A stretch of 44,878 nucleotides of DNA from Chthonomonas sp. UBA2017 (GTDB taxonomy: Bacteria > Armatimonadota > Fimbriimonadia > Fimbriimonadales > Fimbriimonadaceae), in the NCBI GenBank assembly GCA_002335425.1, contig DDCB01000003.1, forward strand, positions 1 through 44,878, written 5' to 3'. The position numbers were made by a program, and so were the translations under genes. The notes under the pieces are model-generated. The model was given only the letters and a program-made list of their open reading frames with translations, ran no database searches and was not told where the DNA came from. Shown one piece after another: positions 1 through 6,581 of the stretch. How positions within the stretch are numbered: the first letter of the stretch is position 1; every line of letters begins with the position of its first letter.

Positions 1-24
1 GGGGGGGGCAGGGGGGTGAGGGGA
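1..24 (+). other. G-run cluster, possible G-quadruplex
   Basis: The window opens with runs of eight, six and four G separated by two or three bases. Four tracts of at least four G could fold as a quadruplex on the plus strand. It lies just past the stop of the minus-strand fibronectin III gene, so that transcript would read it as C-runs. It may instead be a homopolymer artefact at a contig edge. Confidence 0.35.
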
Positions 25-52
25 GCCGCATCGGAAAGTGCAGTGGCTGAAA

Positions 53-715
53 CTAGGCTGCTTGCTTTAACTGATCATCTGCAGGTTTTCGTTGTTTGGG
101 AACTCCGAAAATGATTTGGAGGATTTCGCTGGAGACGCTTGATTGGGTGCCGCGATGGGCGACTACTTTGTAAGAAACAAACTCCGTCCCGGCGGGGAGT
201 GTTGGATCCACAAACTGGCGAGCGCCCGACGTTCCCAGAAGGGTAAAAGTTGTCTCTCCGGGCAATTGCCGATAGATCGTGAAGAACGGACTGTCTTGCA
301 GTCTGGCTTTCCAATCCAGCCTGATGAAACCATCATTGGTTAGAGTGCTCGTGAGTTCGGTTGGCGCAGGAGGGGACCCTGATTTGCTCGGCTTGGCGGG
401 CGGGGGAACGCTGCCTTCTGCATACAGTCCGGGGTTCGATGTGGCTTGGGCTTTGGCTCGAATCGCTTGAATGCTTGTCGACGTGCGACGTCGCAACTCT
501 TGATACTTCAGTTCAAACGCAAGCTGAGCTTGTTGAAGAGCGGCTTTGGCCGCATGAAGGGCAGCATAAGCCTCTTCAGTTTCTGTTAAAGTGTCGGTCA
601 ATTCTGCAACTTGTGCCGGATCTAAACCGAGCGTGGTTGCTTGCTCGGTCCAGGGCTCGATTCGCGTGGAAACCCACTGAATCGTTTCGGCTTGGGTCCT
701 CGGTAAAACTCGCAT
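53..715 (-). CDS. fibronectin type III domain protein, planctomycete-type family
   Basis: A 220-aa protein of unknown function. Residues 1-35 (RTQAETIQWVSTRIEPWTEQ) are followed by a helical Ala/Gln-rich segment, a Pro-rich linker (VPPPAKPSKSGSPPAP, about 103-118) and a C-terminal fibronectin III-like beta domain with a YRQLPGETTFTLLGTSG motif. This order matches a family I recall as common in Planctomycetes. There is no signal peptide, so it is probably cytoplasmic. I chose the ATG at 715 because AGAAGG lies a few bases upstream and the family begins with this Arg/Pro/Gln-rich motif; the frame stays open to 835, but the added residues look like non-coding translation. It stands alone. Confidence 0.75.
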   Translation of the reverse strand: MRVLPRTQAETIQWVSTRIEPWTEQATTLGLDPAQVAELTDTLTETEEAYAALHAAKAALQQAQLAFELKYQELRRRTSTSIQAIRAKAQATSNPGLYAEGSVPPPAKPSKSGSPPAPTELTSTLTNDGFIRLDWKARLQDSPFFTIYRQLPGETTFTLLGTSGARQFVDPTLPAGTEFVSYKVVAHRGTQSSVSSEILQIIFGVPKQRKPADDQLKQAA

Positions 716-871
716 CGTTGACCTTCTTCTTGATCTTGCTTTCTTGAGCTCCCATCTCGGGGCTCGCTCTGTATTTTCGGCAGAGACCCGCTCAAAGTGC
801 AGGGAATTCAGCGGACTTTTGCGAGAATTTCGCACGAATTCGGCCAGCGGGCGGGTGGCTTTTGCGCAAGA

Positions 872-900
872 TCGCGTGACAAAGGGCCATTGTCACGCGA
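872..900. repeat. long palindrome, copy 1
   Basis: TCGCGTGACAA and TTGTCACGCGA form perfect 11-bp arms around a 7-base centre (AGGGCCA). The same 9-bp outer arms recur at 977-1005 with the same 29-bp length. It could be an operator for a dimeric regulator, a hairpin in RNA, or a mobile REP-like unit. Confidence 0.8.
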
Positions 901-976
901 ATTTCTGGGGATTCTCATTCGAGGTTGACCCAATTCACTGCATCTTGGCGCGATTTTCTGCGTCCGAGGGCGAATG

Positions 977-1005
977 TCGCGTGACATTGGGCCTCGGTCA
1001 CGCGA
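977..1005. repeat. long palindrome, copy 2
   Basis: TCGCGTGAC and GTCACGCGA form perfect 9-bp arms around an 11-base centre that shares GGGCC with copy 1. Copy spacing is 105 bp. The arms are identical to copy 1 while the centres differ, which suggests that the arms are under selection or that the unit was duplicated recently. Confidence 0.8.
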
Positions 1006-1093
1006 AATCGGCCCGTTTTTCCCGCCGCCCGGCCCGAAGCCTCGCCCTCGGCCTGTTTTGGGGCGAGAGTTCGTCTCGGGAATGGACACGGCC

Positions 1094-1170
1094 TCCGCCC
1101 CGGGCGGCGGGGTGGATCGTCTGAGAGACTGAGGCAAAGACGTGCGTTCGATTGGAGAATGGACAAGGCC
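1094..1170. repeat. 77-bp GC-rich repeat, copy 1
   Basis: The unit starts with TCCGCCCCGGGCGGCGGGG, whose core CCGCCC-C-GGGCGG is palindromic. It continues with GAGGCAAAGACGTGC and ends in GGACAAGGCC. A partial unit ending GGACACGGCC abuts it at 1079-1093. It is closely similar to 1224-1300, with scattered substitutions. Confidence 0.75.
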
Positions 1171-1223
1171 TCAGAGATAATCGCAGAACGACGGCGCGAG
1201 GTTCGAAACTGGTGTTGTTCATC

Positions 1224-1300
1224 TCCGCCCCGGGCGGCGGGGCGGAACGTCTTAGAGACAGAGGCAAAGACGTGCATTCGCTTGAACAATCGACACGGCC
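1224..1300. repeat. 77-bp GC-rich repeat, copy 2
   Basis: Same length and order as 1094-1170: palindromic GC core, CGTCTTAGAGACAGAGGC, GACGTGCATTCG and a CGACACGGCC end. It is followed directly by the core of a further, truncated unit at 1301-1319. A 53-bp unrelated piece separates copies 1 and 2. Confidence 0.75.
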
Positions 1301-1682
1301 TCCGCCCCGGGCGGCGGGATCGGTGATGATTGCGGGCCTTTTTCGTTGTTGGGGCTCGCTGGGGTCTCCGATTCGTTTTCGGCTTGGAGATCTGTTCGGA
1401 GGCATCCCCTCATGAGCCCATTGGGATCAAGAGTGGGACATGTTTTCCTGCCGCCCTCGGGGCGGAAATGAGCGCCCTCAGCGAAAGACGAAACAGGAAT
1501 TCGTCGGAGCGTTTAATCGTGGACTTCAGGCTTGGTTTCCAAATCCGCCGCCGCGGGCAGAGCCGCGAGCGCGACGAAGGAGCGCGACCGGCGAGGGCGC
1601 GGCCTTGGGCGCGGCGGCGGAAAAGGCCGGCAAAAACCACCGCCCGGAGGCCACTCCCCAGGGTTGAGTCCCCCGAAGCCTT

Positions 1683-1698
1683 TTGGGTGATCACCCAA
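1683..1698. repeat. 16-bp perfect palindrome
   Basis: TTGGGTGATCACCCAA is fully self-complementary with no loop, which is typical of a dimeric protein-binding site rather than an RNA hairpin. No gene start lies close by, so its role is unknown. Confidence 0.6.
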
Positions 1699-1876
1699 GA
1701 TGCTGCCTCCCAGCGGCGGTCTTAGCAAAGGGCCAGAGCAACGAAGCGGCACGCGGTGCGTTCTTCAGGGTCGTCGACAAGATTTTTGAGGCACCAAGCA
1801 TCACGAATCAGCCTGCTTCCTCGGCCTGTGAGACACCTCACGGTCCGACGAGAGTGTTTCCACAGATGGTCCCTTT

Positions 1877-3667
1877 CTAGGGCAGTGCCAGTTTGGCCCG
1901 GGCGGAGCCGCGCACAGAGTTCATCACGATGCAGTCCTCGGCATGGGTGAGATCGTCGAGAGTGAGGCGAGCCTCGATGAGAAACTTCGAATTAAGAAAA
2001 CTCTGACGCAACACTCCCGGCAGGAGTCCGGATTCCAGGGTCGGAGTGAGCCACTGGCCCGCCACTCGAACTGCGATGTTACTGATGCACCCCTCGGTGA
2101 TCTCGCCTCGCTCGTTGAGGAGCACGACCTCGTCCGACCCGGCGCGCTCGGCCCAGGCTTCGTCGTAGATGCTGCGAAGCGTCGTCTTGTGATAAAGAAA
2201 AAGGTTGCCAGAGTCGACTCGGCACGACGACACCTGCAGCCGAACCGGTCGCTCCGACGGCCACTCCGGGAGCGGGCGCTCTTCGACCCTCAGCTGTCCA
2301 AACCGGTTGCAAGCCACTCGGAGCAAGACGTCGCGGGAGGCCGATCTCAGGGCCTCGTCCCACTGGGCTCTCAACTCTGATTCGGAAATCGGCCAGCGAA
2401 ATCGACGAATCGACGCGAGCAGTCGCGCCCAGTGTCGCTCGCGCAACGAGGCCGGCGGAATGAAGGCGTCGAGGCCCGGCGCGGGGGTGGCGCTGATCCG
2501 GATCGACTCGAAGAGTTGAAATTCGGGCGGGGGATGCAAGACTTTCGTTTTGGTCATCACCTCTTCGAACTCGATTTCGCTGGTGGAGTCCCAGACGATG
2601 CCCGATCCGACTCCGTACTCAGTCGCCGGGACTTTCGGGTGGTGGACCAGAGTTCGGATCGCGACGTTGAAGGCCGCACGCGAACCGGGCCCGACCACGC
2701 CGAGGGCTCCGGTGTAAAGGCCCCTCGGGGTCGGCTCCAGTTCGTGGATGATCTCGGAGGCACGAATCTTCGGAGCGCCGGTGATGCTCGCGGCGGGAAA
2801 GAGCGCGCGGAAGATCTCGGGCAGACTCGCGTCGGACTCGGCGTGAACGGTGCTGGTCATCTGGAAGACGGTCGTGTAAGGTTCGATCTCGAAGAGCGGA
2901 TCGACATGGATCGATCCGGGAGTTGCGATCCGTCCGAAGTCATTGCGGACCATATCGACGATCATCAAGTTCTCCGCACGGTCCTTGGTGGAGGCTTGGA
3001 GCTCCTGGCGGAGCGCATCATCTTCTCGCGCGGTTCGTCCTCGTGGCCGGGTTCCTTTCATCGGCTTGGATTGCAGGGAGCGACCTTCACGAATCAAGAA
3101 GATTTCAGGCGAAAAGGAGAGAACGTGAAACTCTTCGGTGAGGATGCAGGCGGAGCTGGAGTTGGGTTCCCAAGCGGAGACCTGGGCAAAGAGCGCCAGG
3201 GGATCCAGTTGGGCATCCTCAAGAGCGAGTCGGAGCGCGTAGTTGACCTGATAGATGTCTCCCTCCACGAGGTACTGCTTGATCTGGTGCAAGGCGTCTT
3301 GGAACTCTTCAGGCGTCTGGTTGCTTGTCCAATCGAGAGGGCTTGGCGTCAGGGGCCCCGCTCCGGGGAGCGACGCATTCGCGGGTGCCTCGGCTTCGAA
3401 GAAGGCAAACCAAGCCAGCGGCAAAGGGCACTCGCGGGGGCGGGCCATCAGCTTGGCATCCATTGCGGGCGCGGCGTCATAGCTCACAAAGCCGAGGGCG
3501 ACATGACCCTCTTCGGCCCAGGCCTCTATTCGGCTGAGGAGCGGGAGCACGTCGTCGAGTTCATGAGCCGCGACGACCCGGACGGGATTCTCATAGTGCC
3601 GCCAAGGGCCATGCGGGTCGCCGAGCATGTCGCGCACCCAGATTTGGACCTTCGGCCGGACTGACAT
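1877..3667 (-). CDS. pabBC: aminodeoxychorismate synthase component I fused to aminodeoxychorismate lyase
   Basis: A 596-aa fusion for p-aminobenzoate synthesis in the folate pathway. The PabB half (about 1-380) makes 4-amino-4-deoxychorismate from chorismate with ammonia. It shows PMKGTRPRG with the conserved Lys204, DRAENLMIVDMVRND (229-243), SITGAPK (294-300) and GVGSGIVWDS (352-361). The C-terminal half (about 400-596) is a PLP-dependent 4-amino-4-deoxychorismate lyase (fold IV) with the probable PLP lysine in YHKTT (Lys494) and GEITEG (521-526). It begins directly after the stop of the aminotransferase gene (TAA then ATG), so the two are cotranscribed and probably coupled. No PabA glutaminase is in the window; it must be elsewhere, or ammonia is used. 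Confidence 0.93.
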   Translation of the reverse strand: MSVRPKVQIWVRDMLGDPHGPWRHYENPVRVVAAHELDDVLPLLSRIEAWAEEGHVALGFVSYDAAPAMDAKLMARPRECPLPLAWFAFFEAEAPANASLPGAGPLTPSPLDWTSNQTPEEFQDALHQIKQYLVEGDIYQVNYALRLALEDAQLDPLALFAQVSAWEPNSSSACILTEEFHVLSFSPEIFLIREGRSLQSKPMKGTRPRGRTAREDDALRQELQASTKDRAENLMIVDMVRNDFGRIATPGSIHVDPLFEIEPYTTVFQMTSTVHAESDASLPEIFRALFPAASITGAPKIRASEIIHELEPTPRGLYTGALGVVGPGSRAAFNVAIRTLVHHPKVPATEYGVGSGIVWDSTSEIEFEEVMTKTKVLHPPPEFQLFESIRISATPAPGLDAFIPPASLRERHWARLLASIRRFRWPISESELRAQWDEALRSASRDVLLRVACNRFGQLRVEERPLPEWPSERPVRLQVSSCRVDSGNLFLYHKTTLRSIYDEAWAERAGSDEVVLLNERGEITEGCISNIAVRVAGQWLTPTLESGLLPGVLRQSFLNSKFLIEARLTLDDLTHAEDCIVMNSVRGSARAKLALP

Positions 3668-4843
3668 TTACGAAGAAGAATCCAGCAGTCGGCGGAGTCG
3701 ACCCAGGGCGTCCACGAGGACGGCGTCCTCTTGCGCCAAACAAAAACGCACCCAGGTTTGGCCTTCGGCGCTCCTCAAAAAGTCGCTACTCGGGACCGCG
3801 CCGACTCCGGTGCGATCGATCATCTCTAAGCTGATCTCTTGTGAGGTCTTGCCGGGGAAGAGCGGGGCCATGTCGCAGAGAAGGTAGTACGACCCTTGGG
3901 GCACCCACGGCTGGAGGCCCAGCTCCCGAAGTCCGGCCACAAAGAGGTCCCGCTTGGCCTGGTATTTCGCTTGCATCTGGGAGTAGAACTCGGGCGAGAG
4001 GCTCAGGACGCCTTCGGCGACGGCGGCTTGGAGTGGTGTCGGCGAGCAGGCATAAACGGCGTCGAGGAATTGCGACACCGGCTCGCCCAGACCGTCGGGG
4101 ACGACCATATATCCGATGCGCCAACCGGTGACCGAGAAGGTCTTCGAGTACCCTCCCATGGTCAAGGTTCGGTCGGCAAGCTCCGGGAGCGAGCCCGGGG
4201 AGACATGGGCTCGTCCGTCGAACGTCATGTACTCATAAATCTCGTCGGTCACGAGCCAAGCCGAGGTTCCTGCGAGGAGCTCGGCGAGTTGTCGGTACTC
4301 GTCTGGGGTCCAAACTCGGCCATGGGGATTGCCCGGGGTATTGACGACCACCAGCTTGGTCCGAGGGTTGATGAGCGAGCGCAGTTCCTCCCAGTCAATG
4401 CTCCAATCGGGCCGCTGCAACCGAGCGTATCGGATGGTGGCTTCGTACCGCCGGAGCGCCTGAAGGTGATAGGGATAGCTGGGCTCGAAAATGACGGCTT
4501 CGTCTCCTGGCGACAGAAACACTCCGCAGACTGCCTCGAACGCCCCGGTGGCTCCGGCGGTGACAAGGACGTTCTCGTCGGGGTTCGTCTCCATGCGATT
4601 CCAGGAGCGAAGCTTGTCGGAGAGCGCATGGCGGAGCTTGGCGTAACCCCGCGAGTGGGTGTATTGGTTGTTCCCGCGGGCGATTTCGCGCTGGGCCGCC
4701 TCGAGAACTTCAGGCGGGGCGGGAAGATTGCAGACGCCTTGGCCGAGATTGATTCCGCCGACTTTTTGCACGCGCTGGCTGATCTGTCGCAACGCGGGAG
4801 ATTGGAAAGCCGCGGTTTGGCGCGAAAGCAAAGGGCGGTCCAT
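3668..4843 (-). CDS. PLP-dependent class I/II aminotransferase
   Basis: A 391-aa cytoplasmic aminotransferase of fold type I. Visible motifs are INLGQGVCNLPAP near the N terminus, the substrate/cofactor segment NTPGNPHGRVW, VTDEIYEYMTFDG with the Asp-x-x-Tyr cofactor contacts, and GGYSKTFSVTGWRIGY with PLP lysine Lys234. The length suits the aspartate/kynurenine/methionine aminotransferase group, but substrate cannot be read from sequence. I chose the ATG at 4843: it overlaps the stop of the upstream gene (TGATG) and homologous sequence starts there. The frame stays open upstream only as the shadow of that gene. It sits between a 112-aa unknown and pabBC, so a role near chorismate or aromatic metabolism is possible but unproven. 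Confidence 0.9.
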   Translation of the reverse strand: MDRPLLSRQTAAFQSPALRQISQRVQKVGGINLGQGVCNLPAPPEVLEAAQREIARGNNQYTHSRGYAKLRHALSDKLRSWNRMETNPDENVLVTAGATGAFEAVCGVFLSPGDEAVIFEPSYPYHLQALRRYEATIRYARLQRPDWSIDWEELRSLINPRTKLVVVNTPGNPHGRVWTPDEYRQLAELLAGTSAWLVTDEIYEYMTFDGRAHVSPGSLPELADRTLTMGGYSKTFSVTGWRIGYMVVPDGLGEPVSQFLDAVYACSPTPLQAAVAEGVLSLSPEFYSQMQAKYQAKRDLFVAGLRELGLQPWVPQGSYYLLCDMAPLFPGKTSQEISLEMIDRTGVGAVPSSDFLRSAEGQTWVRFCLAQEDAVLVDALGRLRRLLDSSS

Positions 4844-5181
4844 CAGTCCTCCCACGGGCCTTGGATTGCGGCTTCGCGGCCCTGGGATTTCAATGCTGAT
4901 TGGAGTGCCTGGGTCAACTCGGCTTGAAGGGCCTCGGCCGGTTCGCCTGATTCCAGTCTCTCCGCAATCCAGGGCAAGTTCAAGATATGGGTGACATTCA
5001 GCCCACTCGGGGCGCTGATCTGGGCGAAGTCCACGTCGATGCTGAACGTGACGTTGTCCGGATGTCGATGAAACACAACCCCGACCATATCCACAAGGTC
5101 GACCTCCAAGGGCTCTTTGGAGCGAGCCTCCGACTCGGCCATGACGAGGTTTCCGAAGTTGTCGGTCCCATTCCACTGCAT
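4843..5181 (-). CDS. conserved-looking 112-aa protein of unknown function
   Basis: First gene of the aminotransferase-pabBC operon; its stop overlaps the next start by one base, which supports translation. The protein is acidic, without signal or membrane segments. The middle (DLVDMVGVVFHRHPDNVTFS, then SIDVDFAQISAPSGLNVTH) looks like a compact alpha/beta domain, and the C terminus (residues about 65-100) is helical. I do not recognise the family. The ATG at 5181 has no good ribosome site, but a TAGCAT box lies six bases upstream, consistent with a leaderless transcript. Confidence 0.7.
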   Translation of the reverse strand: MQWNGTDNFGNLVMAESEARSKEPLEVDLVDMVGVVFHRHPDNVTFSIDVDFAQISAPSGLNVTHILNLPWIAERLESGEPAEALQAELTQALQSALKSQGREAAIQGPWED

Positions 5182-5187
5182 CGCTTC

Positions 5188-5193
5188 ATGCTA
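5188..5193 (-). promoter_or_regulatory. -10 box of the aminotransferase-pabBC operon
   Basis: TAGCAT read on the minus strand ends six bases before the ATG at 5181. That places the transcript start at or next to the A of the start codon. I see no convincing -35 box. Confidence 0.45.
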
Positions 5194-5229
5194 TCCGATT
5201 TCGGAGTTCTAAGATTCTGTTTCGCTTGG

Positions 5230-5235
5230 TATATT
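5230..5235 (+). promoter_or_regulatory. -10 box of the 141-aa gene
   Basis: TATATT lies nine bases before the ATG at 5245, and no purine-rich ribosome site lies between. A short or absent leader is implied. A weak TTCTAA lies 17 bp upstream. The promoter is back to back with that of the minus-strand operon. Confidence 0.5.
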
Positions 5236-5244
5236 GGTTTTACA

Positions 5245-5670
5245 ATGAAGCGCGACGAGATTCAGAAGCTGTTGGAGAATCTTGAGTTTCAAGACGGCGA
5301 GTGGTTTGCCCCGTTGCCAGACAGTGTCCAGTTCCTGGGCCGACCGACGACGGTGCAATTCGAGACGTACCCAATTCCAAAGCCCGACAACCGCCGACCC
5401 AACGAAGTCGAACTCGCGCTCGCGACCCAGGTGCTGGAACACATCGAGGAGCTGATGCCGAAGATCGAGGCGATGTTTGTCGAGTACCACTCAGGGGGAA
5501 GTGAGGCGATGATCGAGACCGCTTCGGAGCCTCAAGTCCGGATCAGCACCGACAGCATCGAGCTCGATGGGCCGGAGCGGTGGCTCTTTTCCGTCAGTAG
5601 CACGATGAACGAGTTTATGACTCTCGTCATCTGCGATGGCCTTGAGGTCCTCGAAGCGACGGGAGACTGA
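5245..5670 (+). CDS. 141-aa protein of unknown function, upstream of an S4-domain gene
   Basis: An acidic soluble protein (MKRDEIQKLLENLEFQDGEW start) without signal or membrane segment. It has a helical N terminus, a Pro-rich stretch (YPIPKPDNRRPNE), a helix with ELMPKIEAMFVEYHS, and a C-terminal beta region ending in VICDGLEVLEATGD. I do not recognise the family. The ATG at 5245 was chosen over the earlier open frame because that earlier part overlaps the divergent operon and a -10 box precedes 5245. The stop overlaps the next gene by TGATG, so both are made from one transcript. Confidence 0.72.
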   Translation: MKRDEIQKLLENLEFQDGEWFAPLPDSVQFLGRPTTVQFETYPIPKPDNRRPNEVELALATQVLEHIEELMPKIEAMFVEYHSGGSEAMIETASEPQVRISTDSIELDGPERWLFSVSSTMNEFMTLVICDGLEVLEATGD

Positions 5671-5888
5671 TGCCTGAGCCATCCATTTTTGAGCTGCGAA
5701 CCGAGTTCATCACCCTGGGGCAGTTTTTGAAAGCCGCTGGGATGGTGGATGAAGGGTGGCAAGCTCGAGAGTTTCTTCAACGAGAGTATGTTCGGGTGAA
5801 TGGCGAGCCAGAAAACCGACGCGGTCGAAAGCTCCGGCCGGGAGACCTGGTCGAATGGAACGGTCAGACGTTCGAAATTCAGGGTTAG
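5670..5888 (+). CDS. S4-domain RNA-binding protein, YaaA/RlbA type
   Basis: A 72-aa protein that is almost only an S4 fold. It has FITLGQFLKAAGMVDEGWQA, then REFLQREYVRVNGEPENRRG and KLRPGDLVEW. These match the small S4 proteins of the B. subtilis YaaA (RlbA) kind, which bind rRNA and act in ribosome assembly; this is a family assignment, not a proven role. The length is usual for the family. Translation is coupled to the preceding 141-aa gene through TGATG. Confidence 0.88.
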   Translation: MPEPSIFELRTEFITLGQFLKAAGMVDEGWQAREFLQREYVRVNGEPENRRGRKLRPGDLVEWNGQTFEIQG

Positions 5889-5891
5889 CCT

Positions 5892-5921
5892 TTGACTTCG
5901 GGGGGATCGCTCTGGTAGCTT
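5892..5921 (+). promoter_or_regulatory. promoter of hpt
   Basis: TTGACT (5892-5897) and TAGCTT (5916-5921) are separated by 18 bp, just after the S4 gene. The implied transcript start is near 5928, giving a leader of only about seven bases before the ATG at 5935. Confidence 0.5.
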
Positions 5922-5934
5922 CGAAGGGACCGGC

Positions 5935-6465
5935 ATGACAGAGCCCCAACTTGACATCCTCTATACCGAAGACCAGATTCAAGCTCGAATCAAGGATCTT
6001 TCGCTTCAAATTCGACGCGACTACGGGGACGAACCCATGGTCCTGATCGGGGTGCTCAAAGGGAGCTTGATGTTTCTGGCCGACTTGTCGCGGCATTTGG
6101 GCCACCAAGTTCGGATCGACTTCATGCAGCTGAGTAGCTATGAAGGCGGGACCAGTAGCACCGGGGTCGTTCAGATTCGCAAGGACCTCGACCAAACCAT
6201 CGAGGGCGAGCGGGTGCTGATTGTCGAGGACATCGTCGATACAGGATTGACTCTGGCCCATCTCCGCGAACTCTTGATGACTCGACATCCGTCCATGCTT
6301 CGGGCGGTCTCGTTGCTTCGAAAGCCCGAGGCAGCGAAGGTCGAGGCGACGTGTGAATACGTTGGATTCGAGATTCCGAACCAATTTGTGGTAGGATATG
6401 GTCTAGACTATCGGGAGAGATTTCGGAATTTGCCGTACATCGGCATCCTTCTGAATCCCGACTAG
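5935..6465 (+). CDS. hpt: hypoxanthine phosphoribosyltransferase
   Basis: A 176-aa purine salvage enzyme that joins hypoxanthine (usually also guanine) to PRPP, giving IMP or GMP in the cytoplasm. The PRPP-binding loop VLIVEDIVDTG is at residues 94-104. LIGVLKGSLMFLADL forms the N-terminal phosphate-contact region, and FVVGYGLDYRERFRNLPYIG is the usual C-terminal base-binding segment. Length and order are normal for bacterial Hpt. The ATG at 5935 is preceded by AAGGGA at a good distance and by its own promoter. Confidence 0.96.
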   Translation: MTEPQLDILYTEDQIQARIKDLSLQIRRDYGDEPMVLIGVLKGSLMFLADLSRHLGHQVRIDFMQLSSYEGGTSSTGVVQIRKDLDQTIEGERVLIVEDIVDTGLTLAHLRELLMTRHPSMLRAVSLLRKPEAAKVEATCEYVGFEIPNQFVVGYGLDYRERFRNLPYIGILLNPD

Positions 6466-6581
6466 CCGACTCCCCGACTTCTTGACGAGCCCTTTTCTTG
6501 GGCGCTTGACGCCTCAAGGCCGGGCTTGTTTCCCAAAACCATCATGCATAGCGCAAACTCAATTTTGACGGCAGGTCGCTC

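Larger units (their letters stand above)
716..1876. other. 1.16-kb gap without a convincing gene, repeat-rich
   Basis: No frame here shows a recognisable domain, a good ribosome site with a sensible product, or membrane or signal features. Open frames on both strands are Arg/Pro/Gly-rich, as expected from GC-rich non-coding DNA. The stretch holds two copies of a long palindrome, 77-bp repeats with a GC-rich palindromic core, another GC-rich near-palindrome around 1451-1468 and a 16-bp perfect palindrome at 1683-1698. I looked for tmRNA, RNase P and SRP RNA motifs and recognised none. An unrecognised structured RNA remains possible. Confidence 0.6.

Noticed and set aside
872..1319. CRISPR-like spaced repeats
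   Set aside because: Only two copies of each repeat, irregular spacing, palindromes longer than CRISPR repeats and no cas gene nearby.
808..1405. overlapping minus-strand frames with repeated SRD and RPAARGGGR motifs
   Set aside because: The amino-acid repeats only reflect the DNA palindromes and 77-bp repeats; there is no ribosome site and no domain.
1513..1752. minus-strand frame with LGDHPKGFGGLNPGEWPPGG
   Set aside because: Short, Pro/Gly/Arg-rich and without start signals; it looks like translated GC-rich non-coding DNA.
2432..3664. 410-codon plus-strand frame
   Set aside because: It lies wholly opposite pabBC, which has all of its catalytic motifs. The product has no recognisable domain.
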